A stretch of 64,000 bases of DNA from JADJOM01 sp046327715 (GTDB lineage: Bacteria; Gemmatimonadota; Gemmatimonadetes; Gemmatimonadales; GWC2-71-9), in the NCBI GenBank assembly GCA_046327715.1, contig JAXLXY010000003.1:303033-367032 (forward strand), written 5' to 3'. The notes below the pieces were generated by a model that searched no databases, had not been told where the DNA came from, and was given only the letters and a program-made list of their open reading frames with translations. Numbering within the stretch: the first letter of the stretch is position 1; each line of letters begins with the position of its first letter. Below, one piece after another: positions 34,665 to 44,323 of the stretch. A program made the position numbers and the translations under genes.

Positions 34665-35712
34665 GTGCTTCAAAGAAATGAAGATACCGAAGGGCCTCGA
34701 GGGGAGCAACGGCGTGCTCGGGGCCTACGGCACGGGTCAGAAGAGGCGCCAGATCGGCCGGCCATTCCGCCCGGAACTCCAGTGGTTCACCGCTGATCGG
34801 GTGGCTGAATTCCAGCCAGGCCGCGTGCAGCGCCTGCCGCGGCGCCAGGCGCTCCAGCGCCTCCGCTGCCGTCCGCTGGCCATCGGACATCCGCCGGCTG
34901 CCCCCGGCGCCGTACACCGGGTCCCCGACCACCGGATGTCCCACGTGGGCCAGGTGCACCCGGATCTGGTGGGTCCGGCCGGTATGGAGTTCCAGCCGCA
35001 GCAGGTCGACCAGGGGCAGGCGGGCCACGACGTAGGCATCGGTCCTGGCCTCCCGGCCCGCCGGGTCCACCACGATCCGCTTGCGGTCGCGCGCGTGCCG
35101 GGCGAGCGGCGCGCTGATCACCAGCGGGCTGTCGTCCAGGTGGCCCCAGACCAGGGCGGCGTAGCGCCGCCGGATCCGGCGGGCCGCCAGCATGGCCCCG
35201 AGCCGGCGGTGGGCCAGGTCGGTCTTGGCGACCACCATCAGGCCACTGGTGTCGCGGTCGAGCCGGTGGACGATGCCGGGACGGCCCTCCGCCCCACCGG
35301 AGAGGGTCGTGCCCCGGGCCACCAGCGCGTTGACCAGCGTGTCGTCCCAGTGGCCGGGCGCCGGGTGCACCACGAGGCCGGCCGGCTTGTTGATGATGGC
35401 GAGGTGCTCGTCCTCGAAGAGGATCTCGAGGGGGATGGCGGTCGGGGTGAGGGTCCGGGGGGCCTCGTCGTCCGGAAAGGCCACCCGGACCGTCTCCCCG
35501 CGGGCGAGGGTCCGGGAGGCGCGCGCCACGTCGGCATTGACCTGCACCCGTGCATCGGCCACCAGGCGAGCGGCCTGGGTGCGCGAGAGCTGCAGCTGGT
35601 CGGCGAGGAAGCGGTCGAGGCGTTCGGTCGCGGGCGGGAGGACCGTGAAGGTCAGCGCGGTGTAGCCGGCGAGGAGGTCTGACGCGTCGTCTCCCCTTCC
35701 GGCACCGCTCAC
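34657..35712 (-). CDS. RluA/RluD-family 23S rRNA pseudouridine synthase
   Basis: The 351-residue protein has an N-terminal S4 RNA-binding domain (RLDRFLADQLQLSRTQAARLV) and a catalytic domain with the family motif GIVHRLDRDTSG, where the second Asp is the nucleophile. LHTGRTHQIRVH and GDPVYG also fit the RluA family. Which uridines it modifies cannot be read from sequence; RluD is the likeliest type. It overlaps lspA upstream (GTGA) and cheW downstream. Confidence 0.93.
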   Translation of the reverse strand: MSGAGRGDDASDLLAGYTALTFTVLPPATERLDRFLADQLQLSRTQAARLVADARVQVNADVARASRTLARGETVRVAFPDDEAPRTLTPTAIPLEILFEDEHLAIINKPAGLVVHPAPGHWDDTLVNALVARGTTLSGGAEGRPGIVHRLDRDTSGLMVVAKTDLAHRRLGAMLAARRIRRRYAALVWGHLDDSPLVISAPLARHARDRKRIVVDPAGREARTDAYVVARLPLVDLLRLELHTGRTHQIRVHLAHVGHPVVGDPVYGAGGSRRMSDGQRTAAEALERLAPRQALHAAWLEFSHPISGEPLEFRAEWPADLAPLLTRAVGPEHAVAPLEALRYLHFFEAHG

Positions 35713-36275
35713 TCGTCGCCCCGGGCGGCGGAGATCGGCTCGGGTGGGGTGGTCTCGGGCGGCAGGGGCCGGCCCGGCGGCTCGGCCGCGGCGTCGCGGC
35801 GGGCGTCCTCCTGCCAGAGCGAGATGGCCAGCAGCACGGCGCCGCAGCTCACCGCCATGTCGGCCACGTTGAACGTGGGCCAGCGGTACCCGCCGACGCC
35901 GAGGTCGAGGAAGTCCACCACGCCCCGCGGGGAGCGGATGCGGTCGACCAGGTTGCCGATGGCCCCGCCGCTCACCAGGCCAAGGGAGAGCTGGCGGAAC
36001 CAGTCGCCCGGGGCGGCGGCGCGGTGGTACCGGTACAGCAGCACCACCGCCCCGATCGCGATCCCCATGAAGATCCAGCGCGAGAAGGGCCCGAGGTGCA
36101 GGCCGAAGGCGGCGCCCGGATTGTAGACCAGCCGCAGCTGGAACAGCTCACCGATGACGGAGTGCCCCGCCGAGCGGAAGAGGTATCGCTCGGCAAGGGC
36201 CTTGGTGATCAGGTCGAGCACCAGGGCGACCGTGGCGGCCCCCCAGTAGAGCCGGCGCTCAGCGCCGCTTGCCAT
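35709..36275 (-). CDS. lspA: Lipoprotein signal peptidase LspA
   Basis: Inner-membrane aspartyl protease (signal peptidase II) that cleaves prolipoproteins. The ATG at 36275 gives 188 residues with four membrane helices. The family motifs NPGAAFG, GNLVDRI and FNVADMAVSCG include both catalytic aspartates. A Pro/Glu-rich C-terminal tail follows the last helix. It overlaps the DksA/TraR-like gene by 17 bp. An upstream in-frame extension is shadow. Confidence 0.95.
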   Translation of the reverse strand: MASGAERRLYWGAATVALVLDLITKALAERYLFRSAGHSVIGELFQLRLVYNPGAAFGLHLGPFSRWIFMGIAIGAVVLLYRYHRAAAPGDWFRQLSLGLVSGGAIGNLVDRIRSPRGVVDFLDLGVGGYRWPTFNVADMAVSCGAVLLAISLWQEDARRDAAAEPPGRPLPPETTPPEPISAARGDE

Positions 36276-36642
36276 TCTCTTCTTTTTCCTTGCATTCGAT
36301 GCAGAGCCGCGCGTGCGGGAGCGCATCGAGCCGCTCGAAGTTGATCTCCTTGCCGCAGGTGTGGCAGATCCCGAAGCGGTCCGGCGTCTTGTACAGGCGC
36401 CGGAGGGCCTCGTTGACGTGCCACAGGTACCGGCCCTCCTGCGAGGCGAAGAGGAACTGCTTCTCGCGCTCCATCGCGTCGGTGCCCTGGTCGGCCATGT
36501 GGAACGAGTAGGACGACAGGTCGCCGGACTCGTTCTGGAGCGTGGCGTTGAAGGACTCGTCGTAGTACCCGATCTCCTTCATGACCCGGGTGCGCTCCTC
36601 AATGAGCCGCTTCTCGAAGTGCGCCAGCTGCTTCTTGTTCAT
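36259..36642 (-). CDS. DksA/TraR-family C4 zinc-finger protein
   Basis: A 127-residue protein with an N-terminal coiled coil (KKQLAHFEKRLIEERTRVMKEI) and a C-terminal zinc finger CHTCGK...CIEC, the layout of DksA/TraR regulators that bind the RNA polymerase secondary channel. The acidic tip residues typical of DksA are not obvious, so it may be a relative rather than DksA itself. It lies 34 bp after ileS and overlaps lspA. Confidence 0.88.
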   Translation of the reverse strand: MNKKQLAHFEKRLIEERTRVMKEIGYYDESFNATLQNESGDLSSYSFHMADQGTDAMEREKQFLFASQEGRYLWHVNEALRRLYKTPDRFGICHTCGKEINFERLDALPHARLCIECKEKEENGKRR

Positions 36643-36676
36643 ACCGCGTATGCCTTCCCGTCCGCTGGGGGTACGC

Positions 36677-39600
36677 TCACGCGCCGAGTCGGCGCATGCT
36701 GAAGGTCACCTCTTGTCCGTCGACATCCACTGCCTGCCGGTATTCGGCGCCGGCCGCCGCGCCACCCAGCTCGATGCTCCGGGCCAGCGTCTCGCCCGCG
36801 ATGAACTCCCGGTGCGCCGCCGCGGCCGCGAGGACCGCCGCCGCCCCTTCCAGCCCGAGGGCGATCCGGTCGCTCACCGAAAAACCGGCGTCCCGCCGGA
36901 GCCGCTGGACATGGTGCACCAGCTCCCGCGCGAGTCCTTCCTGGGCCAGATCGGCATCGAGCTGGGGATCCAGCGCTGCCACGAACGGGCCGTCGCTTTC
37001 GACCAGCCATCCGGTCGCGACGACCTCCCGCTCAACGACCACATCCTCGGAAAGGTAAACGAGTTCCATCCCGTTTTCATGTCTCCGGACCGATTCCCCG
37101 GCCTCCAGGGCCCGGAGCTGGTCCGCCGTCAGGCGCTCCACCGCCTTGGCCACCGCCGGGGTCTCTTTCCCATACCGCTTGCCGAGCGAGCGGAAGTTGG
37201 CCTTGCCCCGCAGCCGTACCAGCTCGGTGTCGGACTCCGCGACCTCGATCCGCCGGACGTTCACCTCCGCCATCAGGATCGGGAGCAGCCGCTCGAACAC
37301 CGGGCCGCGCACCGCCACGGGGACCGCCACCTGCATCCGGCCCAGCGGTTGCCGCACCCGCAGCTTGCCCGCCTCACGGGCAGCCCGGGCCAGGGACGCG
37401 AGCCGCCGGATGGCATCCATCGCGGCGTCGAGCGCCGCCTCGTCGGCGCCCGCTGCCCCGGGAGCGCCGGGCCACCCCGCGAGGTGCACCGGTCGCCCGG
37501 CCAGGGACCGGTGCAGCCAGTCGGCGGCGAAGGGCGCCGCCGGCGCCATGAGCCGGCTCACGGTCTCGAGGCACTCCCGCAGCGTGGCCACCGCGGCGCG
37601 GTCCGCCTCGCCGTCCGGGGCCCAGAATCGGTCCCGGTTGATCCGGACATACCAGTTCGAGACGTCGTCCACCACGAAGTCCATGAGCGCCCGCACGCCC
37701 GCGGTCGGCTCGTACCCTTCCCAGGCCGCCGTCACCGCGCGCACGGTCGCGTCGAGCCGGGCCAGGATCCAGCGGTCGCTGTCGGGGCGCCCGGCGACGG
37801 GTGGTGCCCCCTCGAGGCGGCCGGCGTACAGCCGGAAGAACTCGTAGGTGTTGCGGAGCGCGCGGAAGAAGTCGCCAGTGACCTGGGGCACCTGGCGGCG
37901 GTCGAAGCGCTTGGGCAGCCAGACCTGGCTCGACACCAGCAGGTAGAGCCGGACGGTGTCCGCGCCGAACTCCCGGATCATGTCCCAGGGGTTCACCACG
38001 TTGCCCTTGCTCTTGGACATCTTCTGGCCCTCGGGGTCGAGGACCAGCTCGTTGACGATCACGTTGCGGTAGGCCGGGCTGTCGAAGGCCGTGGTGGCGA
38101 TGGCCAGCAGCGAGTAGAACCAGCCCCGGGTCTGGTCCACCCCCTCGCAGATGTAGTCGGCCGGGAAGTGGGCCTGGAACTCCGCGACGTGCTCGAAGGG
38201 GTAGTGCCACTGGGCATAGGGCATGGCACCCGAGTCGAACCAGGTGTCGATCACCTCGGGCGCGCGCCGCATGGTGCCGCCGCAGGCGCAGTCCCAGTGG
38301 TAGGCGTCGATGTAGGGCTTGTGCGGATCGAAGTCCGACGGCAGCGGCCGGCCCCAGCGCTCCGCCAGACGGGCGTAACTTCCCACCACCTCGACGTGGG
38401 CCGGGTCCCGGTCGCAGACCCACACCGGGAGCGGGGTGCCCCAGTAGCGGTCGCGGGACAGGGCCCAGTCCACGTTGTTCTCGAGCCACGACCCGAACCG
38501 CCCCTCCCCGACTTCCGGGGGCTGCCAGTTGACGGTGCGGTTGATCTCCAGCATCCGCTCCTTGACCTTCGAGGTGCGGACGAACCAGCTGTCGCGGGCG
38601 TAGTAGATGAGCTTGCTGGAGCAGCGCCAGCAGTGCGGATAGCTGTGGGCGTACTGGTCGGTCCGCAGCCAGCGGCCGTCGGCCTTGAGCCGGCGGATGA
38701 TCCGCTCGTTGGTCTCGTCCGCGGTGACCAGCTGCCCCTCGATCTCGGGCCAGCTGGTGCCGCTGAACAGCCCGTCCGGCCCCACCGGCCGCAGCATCGC
38801 CAGGCCGTGCTGCTGGCCGGCGGCGTAGTCATCCGCGCCGAAGGCAGGGGCCATGTGCACGATGCCGGAACCGTCTTCGGCCGTGACGAACGCGCCCGGG
38901 ATGACCACCGAGTGGGCCCGGTCGTCGGGGAGCGGGACCACGTCGAGGGGCCGGCGGTACCGCAGCCCCGCGAGGGACCGTCCCGACACCACCTCGACCC
39001 GCGTGAGCTCCTCGCCCAGGATCTCGCGGAGCTTGTCCTCGCGGGTGGTGGCCATGATGAAGCCGCGCCCGGGATGCTTCGGGTGCCGGTAGACGCCGTA
39101 CTCGAGGTCGGGGTGGACCGCTGCCGCGACGTTCGAGGGCAGCGTCCAGGGCGTGGTGGTCCAGACCACCAGCTCGCGCCCGCTGCCGTCCTCGAGCGGG
39201 AAGGTGACGTAGATGGACTTGTCCTTCACCTCGGCGTAGCCGAGGGCCAGCTCATGGCTGGAGAGGACCGTGCCGCAGCGGGGGCAGTACGGCAGCACCC
39301 GGTGCCCCCGGTAGAGCATGTCCCGCTCGAACAGTCGGCCCAGCAGCCACCAGACCGTCTCGACGTACGCGTTGCTGTACGTGATGTAGGCGTGCTCATA
39401 GTCCAGCCAGTAGCCGATCCGGTTGGAGAGCTCTTCCCACTCCGTCTTGTAGGTGAAGACGCTCTGCCGGCAGAGGCGGTTGAAGGCCTCCACGCCGTAG
39501 GCCTCGATGGCCTTCTTGCCGTTGAGGTTGAGCTGCTTCTCGACCTCGATCTCCACCGGCAGCCCGTGGGTGTCCCACCCCGCGATGCGGGTGACGGAGC

Positions 39601-39829
39601 GCCCCCGCTGGGCCTGGAAGCGGCAGATCAGGTCCTTGATGGTCCGGGCGAAGACGTGGTGGATGCCCGGCTTGCCGTTGGCCGTCGGGGGACCCTCGAA
39701 GAACACGAACGGCGGCCCGTCCCGGGTGGCCGCGAGGGTCTGCTCGAAGAGCCGCTCCTCCTTCCACCGGGCAAGCAGCTCCTGTTCCATCCGGTCGGCA
39801 CCGCCGTCCGGCCAGGGCTGGTAGGTCAT
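36677..39829 (-). CDS. ileS: Isoleucyl-tRNA synthetase, eukaryotic-like (IleS2) type
   Basis: Charges tRNA-Ile. The ATG at 39829 overlaps the stop of the purine nucleoside phosphorylase gene and gives 1050 residues. The HIGH box reads PTANGKPGIHHVFA, as in the longer eukaryotic-like IleRS type, not the NGDIHIGHA form of ordinary bacterial IleRS. The GWDTHGLPVE, zinc-ligand PYCPRCGT and KMSKSKGN motifs are present. This type is known to be poorly inhibited by mupirocin, so low sensitivity can be inferred. Upstream in-frame sequence is shadow. Confidence 0.95.
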   Translation of the reverse strand: MTYQPWPDGGADRMEQELLARWKEERLFEQTLAATRDGPPFVFFEGPPTANGKPGIHHVFARTIKDLICRFQAQRGRSVTRIAGWDTHGLPVEIEVEKQLNLNGKKAIEAYGVEAFNRLCRQSVFTYKTEWEELSNRIGYWLDYEHAYITYSNAYVETVWWLLGRLFERDMLYRGHRVLPYCPRCGTVLSSHELALGYAEVKDKSIYVTFPLEDGSGRELVVWTTTPWTLPSNVAAAVHPDLEYGVYRHPKHPGRGFIMATTREDKLREILGEELTRVEVVSGRSLAGLRYRRPLDVVPLPDDRAHSVVIPGAFVTAEDGSGIVHMAPAFGADDYAAGQQHGLAMLRPVGPDGLFSGTSWPEIEGQLVTADETNERIIRRLKADGRWLRTDQYAHSYPHCWRCSSKLIYYARDSWFVRTSKVKERMLEINRTVNWQPPEVGEGRFGSWLENNVDWALSRDRYWGTPLPVWVCDRDPAHVEVVGSYARLAERWGRPLPSDFDPHKPYIDAYHWDCACGGTMRRAPEVIDTWFDSGAMPYAQWHYPFEHVAEFQAHFPADYICEGVDQTRGWFYSLLAIATTAFDSPAYRNVIVNELVLDPEGQKMSKSKGNVVNPWDMIREFGADTVRLYLLVSSQVWLPKRFDRRQVPQVTGDFFRALRNTYEFFRLYAGRLEGAPPVAGRPDSDRWILARLDATVRAVTAAWEGYEPTAGVRALMDFVVDDVSNWYVRINRDRFWAPDGEADRAAVATLRECLETVSRLMAPAAPFAADWLHRSLAGRPVHLAGWPGAPGAAGADEAALDAAMDAIRRLASLARAAREAGKLRVRQPLGRMQVAVPVAVRGPVFERLLPILMAEVNVRRIEVAESDTELVRLRGKANFRSLGKRYGKETPAVAKAVERLTADQLRALEAGESVRRHENGMELVYLSEDVVVEREVVATGWLVESDGPFVAALDPQLDADLAQEGLARELVHHVQRLRRDAGFSVSDRIALGLEGAAAVLAAAAAHREFIAGETLARSIELGGAAAGAEYRQAVDVDGQEVTFSMRRLGA

Positions 39830-40659
39830 GCGGGGATCTGCTGCACCAGTTCCGCGACCAGCCGGGTGAGCCTGGGTTCGGCCCCGTTGGCGATCGCGAT
39901 GATGTGCTCGATGTCCGCCGGCACCAAGGCGTCGGGGAGGCACTGGTCGGTGACGATCGAGAGCCCGGCCACCTTCATCCCCTGGTGCACGGCCACGATC
40001 ACCTCGGGCACGGTGGACATGCCGACGATGTCGGCGCCCATGGCGCGGAGCATCCGGTACTCGGCACGGGTCTCGAGGTTGGGGCCGGGGACCGAGACGT
40101 AGACGCCCTCGCGCAGGGTGACGCCCTGCGCCAGCGCCAGCTGGCGCACGAGGGCCCGCAGCCCGCTGTCGTAGGGATCGGACATGTCGGGGAAGCGGGG
40201 GCCGAGGCGGTCGTCGTTCCGCCCGATGAGCGGGTTGTCGCCCAGCAGGTTGATGTGGTCGGCGATGAGCACCAGGTCGCCCGGGGCCCACAGCGGATGC
40301 ATGCCCCCGCTCACGTTGGTGACCACCAGGGCCTTCGCGCCGAGCGCCTTCATGACCCGCACCGGGAAGGTGACCTCCTGCAGCGAATACCCCTCGTAGC
40401 GGTGGAAGCGCCCCTGCATCGCCACCACCCGGCGTCCGCGCAGGGTGCCGAGGATGAGCCGGCCGGCGTGGCTCTCGACCGTGGAGAGCGGGAACCCGGG
40501 GATCTCCTCGTAGGGGATGATCGCCTCGGCAGCGATCTCCTTGACCAGGCCACCCAGCCCGGTGCCCAGGATGATGCCGACGTCGGGGGCGAACGAGCAG
40601 CGGCCGCGCACCACGGCGGCCGCCTGCTGGATGCGATCGTACAGGTCGGTGGCTGTCAT
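39826..40659 (-). CDS. Purine nucleoside phosphorylase (PNP-I, inosine/guanosine type)
   Basis: Cleaves purine nucleosides with phosphate for salvage. The 277 residues show ILGTGLGGL, ESHAGRLILG, MQGRFHRYEG, VTNVSGGMHP and the C-terminal MSTVPEVIVA segment of trimeric PNP-I enzymes. The ATG at 40659 overlaps the divIVA stop (ATGA). It is part of the yggS-divIVA-PNP-ileS chain. Confidence 0.95.
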   Translation of the reverse strand: MTATDLYDRIQQAAAVVRGRCSFAPDVGIILGTGLGGLVKEIAAEAIIPYEEIPGFPLSTVESHAGRLILGTLRGRRVVAMQGRFHRYEGYSLQEVTFPVRVMKALGAKALVVTNVSGGMHPLWAPGDLVLIADHINLLGDNPLIGRNDDRLGPRFPDMSDPYDSGLRALVRQLALAQGVTLREGVYVSVPGPNLETRAEYRMLRAMGADIVGMSTVPEVIVAVHQGMKVAGLSIVTDQCLPDALVPADIEHIIAIANGAEPRLTRLVAELVQQIPA

Positions 40660-41171
40660 GCGTGTCGCTTGAGCAGGAGCTCCGTCTGGACCTGGTGGGT
40701 GAGCTGCGCGTGGGTCTGCAGCCCTTCGATCTCGCCCAGCTGCCGCTCGAGCAGGGCGCGGAAATTGGCGAGGTAGGCGGCGAACTGGCGCTGCAGCATC
40801 TCGTGCCGCTCGCGCACCTGCCGCTCCTCCTCCTGCGCGGTGCCGACGAGGCGCAGCGCGTCGGCCCGGGCCTCGCGGATGATGCTCTCCGATTCCTTCT
40901 CCGCCTGCTCCTGGGCGGCCACCCGCAGCTGCTGCGCCGAGAGCAGCGCCTCGTTCATGGCCCGCTCCCGCTCGCGGAAGGCGCGGAGCTGCTCCTGGAA
41001 GCCGGTCAGCCGCTCGTCGAGCTTGGCGCGCTCGCGCACCAGGCGCTCGAGCTCCTCCGCCACCCGGTTCCGGAACTCGTCCACCTGCGCCGGGTCATAC
41101 CCGCGGAAGGTCCGCTGGAATTCCTGTGCCCGGACGTCGCTGGGCGTCAGGTGGAACGCATCGTCGCTCAT
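40656..41171 (-). CDS. DivIVA-domain protein
   Basis: A 171-residue protein with an N-terminal DivIVA membrane-binding motif (LTPSDVRAQEFQRTFRGYDPAQVDEF), then a long coiled coil to the C-terminus. DivIVA proteins sense negative membrane curvature and mark poles or septa. It overlaps yggS and the PNP gene. Presence in the same run as MglA and Che genes hints at a polar role, which is inference. Confidence 0.92.
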   Translation of the reverse strand: MSDDAFHLTPSDVRAQEFQRTFRGYDPAQVDEFRNRVAEELERLVRERAKLDERLTGFQEQLRAFRERERAMNEALLSAQQLRVAAQEQAEKESESIIREARADALRLVGTAQEEERQVRERHEMLQRQFAAYLANFRALLERQLGEIEGLQTHAQLTHQVQTELLLKRHA

Positions 41172-41854
41172 GTGCCGCGCTCTCCGAAGAGGAGGGTCCC
41201 CAGCCGAACCATCGTGGCTCCCTCTTCCACCGCCACGAGGTAGTCTCCAGACATGCCCATCGACAGCTCCGGCAGCTTGTGCCCCCGCCGCTCGCCCGCC
41301 TCACGCAGCTCGCGCAGGCGCCGGAACGCCGCCCGCTGGCGCGCGGCATCGTCGGTGAGCTCCGCCATGGTCATCAGGCCCGCCAGGCGGAGCCGCGGCA
41401 GCGCCGCGACCGCATCGAGGAGCGCCGGCAGGCCCTCGGGCTCCACCCCGCCCTTCTGCGGTTCCGCGGAGCAGTTGACCTGCAGCAGCACCGGCTGCAC
41501 CGAGGCCGGCCCGGCCCGGCGGTCGAGTTCCCGGGCCAGCTCCAGGCTGTCGACCGAGTGGATCAGGGCGAAGCGGTTGACCGCGTGACGCGCCTTGTTC
41601 CGCTGCAGCGAGCCGATGAGGTGCCACTCCACCCCGATCCCCGGCAGCTCCTCCTGCTTGGCGAGCGCTTCCTGCACCCGGTTCTCGCCCACGGCGGTGA
41701 GTCCGGCCGCGACCGCGGCCCGGACCGCCTCCGCGGGGTGGGTCTTGGTGACCGCCACGATCAGCACCGGGTGGCTCAGACCGGCCCGCGCCTGGTGCTC
41801 CGCGATCCGGGCCCGCACCTCGGTTACCCGCGCCCCGATTCCGGGATACGACAT
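41168..41854 (-). CDS. YggS-family PLP homeostasis protein
   Basis: A pyridoxal-phosphate-binding alanine-racemase-fold protein that buffers PLP. The 228 residues contain the PLP lysine motif VAVTKTHP, GENRVQEAL, WHLIGSLQRNK, HSVDS and LSMGMSGDY, all typical. The ATG at 41854 begins the 26-gene minus-strand run, 48 bp after the DUF2723 gene. Confidence 0.95.
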   Translation of the reverse strand: MSYPGIGARVTEVRARIAEHQARAGLSHPVLIVAVTKTHPAEAVRAAVAAGLTAVGENRVQEALAKQEELPGIGVEWHLIGSLQRNKARHAVNRFALIHSVDSLELARELDRRAGPASVQPVLLQVNCSAEPQKGGVEPEGLPALLDAVAALPRLRLAGLMTMAELTDDAARQRAAFRRLRELREAGERRGHKLPELSMGMSGDYLVAVEEGATMVRLGTLLFGERGT

Positions 41855-41902
41855 GGCTGGTAAAGGTAGGCGGGCGTTAGGGTTGGCAACAGGGGCCGAA
41901 CC

Positions 41903-44266
41903 CTATGGCGCGCTGTCCCCCGGGGTCGGCAGCAGCAGGGCCTGGAGTGCCCGCTGCAGGTTGGGATTGGAGGAGAGCTTCCCGGCCCGGGTCAGGTTCT
42001 CCAGGGCCTTGCTACCATCCCCACGGCTCTCGTAGGCGTACGCCAGCTGCGCGAACGGCAGCGAGAGGTTGTTGGCCACCCCGGCCGCCGTCGGCTCCAG
42101 GCGCCCGTGCGGCCCGTCGAGCAGCCGGGCGTAGCGGTAGGTCTCCCAGGCCAGGCGCTCCGTGGTGGCCATATCGAGCGGGAGCCCGAGGATCCGGTGG
42201 TTGTCGATGCCCGGCTGGGCGGTGTCCGGCGGGGTCGATTGCAGCTGCATCACCAGCCCCTGCTGCAGCAGGTACTGATCCAGACCGAGATACTCGGCCC
42301 CGGTGGTCATCGACCAGGCGATCGGACGCTTCCCGGCGTTCTCCTGCAGGATGCGCAGCACCACGAAGTCCCGGCTGTAGACCGGCGTGCCCTTCGGCAG
42401 CACGTGGCGGATGGGCCCGATGTTCACCGGCACGTCCTGCGAGAGCATCACGCCCTGCGCCTGCGCAACCTGGGCGTCGGTCATCGAGTGCGCCCGCCCC
42501 GTGGGAGCGACGGGGTTGCGCCCCTGCCACAGCCTGGGCGCGGCGGCCTCGTCGAAGGGGCGGACCGGGAACTCCCGCAGTTGCCGCTTGTACCAGTCGG
42601 TCTCCGAGAGGGCCAGGCAGACCACCAGGACGTCACGCCGGATCCCCTTCACCTCCTGCGCCCACCAGAGGGGAAAGGTGTCGTTGTCCCCATAGGTGAA
42701 CAGGATCCCGTAGGGCGGCACCGAGTTGAGGAGGTTGTAGGCGAAGTCCGCCGCCAGGGTGGCGTCCGGGCCATGGCGACGGCTGGCGGCGCTGAAGTTC
42801 CCCGCGAAGGGGATCAGCGCGCCCAGGGCGAGCGGCACCGCCGCCACCGCCACCCCGAGTCGCCAGCGGGTCATGGCACGCCGCACCAGCTGCACCAGCC
42901 CCATGCCGGCCCACACGCCCCAGACCGCAAAGCTGACGACGAAGAAGTAGTCCCGGTCGCGGACCTCGTGGTCGCTCGCCTCGGGGTACAGGTTGTACCC
43001 GATGCTGAAGCCGGGCTTGAAGTTCATGTACGCGACCAGCCCGAGGCCGGTGATCAGCCACAGCCCGAAGAGCAGCCACCAGCTGCCCCGGTCGGCCCGG
43101 CGGTGGGTGATCAGGCCGTGCATCCCGAGCGCGGCAAAGAGCAGGGTGACGAGCGAGCGGAGCGGCAGCTGCCCGCCCCCGAGTCCGATGGCCTTGGTGA
43201 TGCCGTTGGCCCACTGCCAGTCGAAGTACTGGAAGTAGTTGAGCAGCTGCAGCATGATGATCTGGCCGCTGCGCCCGGGGTTGCCCGGGCCGTGCGGCAC
43301 CGTGGGATCATCCAAGGGCGTGCGGACGGGATACTGTTCCCGCCGGATCACGGCCAGCAGCGCGTCCCAGTTGTCGGGCTGGGCCTCGTTGATGACCGGG
43401 TGCTGTCCCGCGCGGATGTAGAGGAAGAGGTAGCTGGTCACGCCGATCATGGCGATCAGCACCGCCACGACGGCGAAGGTCGTGTGCCGCGCCCGGAGGG
43501 CCAGCCCGAAGGCGGCCAGGTAGCAGAGGCCGCCCAGGGCCGTCAGGGTCCCGCTGCCCAGGCCGCTCCCGATCAGCAAGGCCCAGGTCCCGGCGACGAC
43601 GGCCGCCTCCGCCCATTCCGCGGCGCGCCGCGCCGGGTCGGCGGCCGGCTCGGCACTCAGGGTGGCGGCGAGGAACGCCACGACCGCGGGCCCGACCAGC
43701 AGGGCCAGCAGGTGGTTGCCGATCGAGAGCCCCGCGAGGTACAGGATGAGCAGGAGCAGGTGGGAGGCCCGCGGCGTCCCCCGTACCGCCCGCCAGGTGA
43801 GGCACAGCCAGGTGATGGCCGCGATGGTGAAGGTGGCCGCGGCGTACACCTCGGTCTCGTTCGAGTTCTGCCAGGTGGTGAAACTGAACGCCGCCATGAG
43901 CGCAGCGGCGAGCCCCCCACCCACCCGCACCAGGGCGGCCGGTCCGGCCTCGAGGTCGGCGGTGGCGCGGGTGAGCACCTCGTGGGCCACCAGGAAGAAG
44001 AACCCGGCCCCCATCGCGCTCAGCGTCGCCGAGAGCAGGTTGAGCCGCTGGGCGTAGTCGGCCAGGGGCACCAGGGCCCCCCAGACGTGGCCGATCATCA
44101 CGAAGAGCGGCGTGCCCGGCGGGTGCGGGATCCCGAGGTTCCTGGCGGCGGCGATGAACTCGCCGGCGTCCCAGAAGGTGACCGTCGGCGCCAGCGTGAT
44201 GATGTACCCGGTCAGCACCAGGAGGGTGGCCAGCAGGGCGAGATGGTACGGTGGGCGACGGGTCAT
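41903..44266 (-). CDS. DUF2723 polytopic membrane protein
   Basis: A 787-residue protein with an N-terminal membrane helix, the DUF2723 signature TVTFWDAGEFIAAARNLGIPHPPGTPL, about twelve further hydrophobic segments and a periplasmic C-terminal region with TPR-like helices (LAYAYESRGDGSKALENL). The family resembles GT-C glycosyltransferases and may use lipid-linked sugars, but no reaction is proven. It follows folP by 57 bp. The stop is TAG. Confidence 0.88.
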   Translation of the reverse strand: MTRRPPYHLALLATLLVLTGYIITLAPTVTFWDAGEFIAAARNLGIPHPPGTPLFVMIGHVWGALVPLADYAQRLNLLSATLSAMGAGFFFLVAHEVLTRATADLEAGPAALVRVGGGLAAALMAAFSFTTWQNSNETEVYAAATFTIAAITWLCLTWRAVRGTPRASHLLLLILYLAGLSIGNHLLALLVGPAVVAFLAATLSAEPAADPARRAAEWAEAAVVAGTWALLIGSGLGSGTLTALGGLCYLAAFGLALRARHTTFAVVAVLIAMIGVTSYLFLYIRAGQHPVINEAQPDNWDALLAVIRREQYPVRTPLDDPTVPHGPGNPGRSGQIIMLQLLNYFQYFDWQWANGITKAIGLGGGQLPLRSLVTLLFAALGMHGLITHRRADRGSWWLLFGLWLITGLGLVAYMNFKPGFSIGYNLYPEASDHEVRDRDYFFVVSFAVWGVWAGMGLVQLVRRAMTRWRLGVAVAAVPLALGALIPFAGNFSAASRRHGPDATLAADFAYNLLNSVPPYGILFTYGDNDTFPLWWAQEVKGIRRDVLVVCLALSETDWYKRQLREFPVRPFDEAAAPRLWQGRNPVAPTGRAHSMTDAQVAQAQGVMLSQDVPVNIGPIRHVLPKGTPVYSRDFVVLRILQENAGKRPIAWSMTTGAEYLGLDQYLLQQGLVMQLQSTPPDTAQPGIDNHRILGLPLDMATTERLAWETYRYARLLDGPHGRLEPTAAGVANNLSLPFAQLAYAYESRGDGSKALENLTRAGKLSSNPNLQRALQALLLPTPGDSAP

Positions 44267-44323
44267 CGAGTCCGGTCGGGAATGAATGGTGAAGTGAAGC
44301 GGGCGGGTTGGCGGGGGCTGCCC

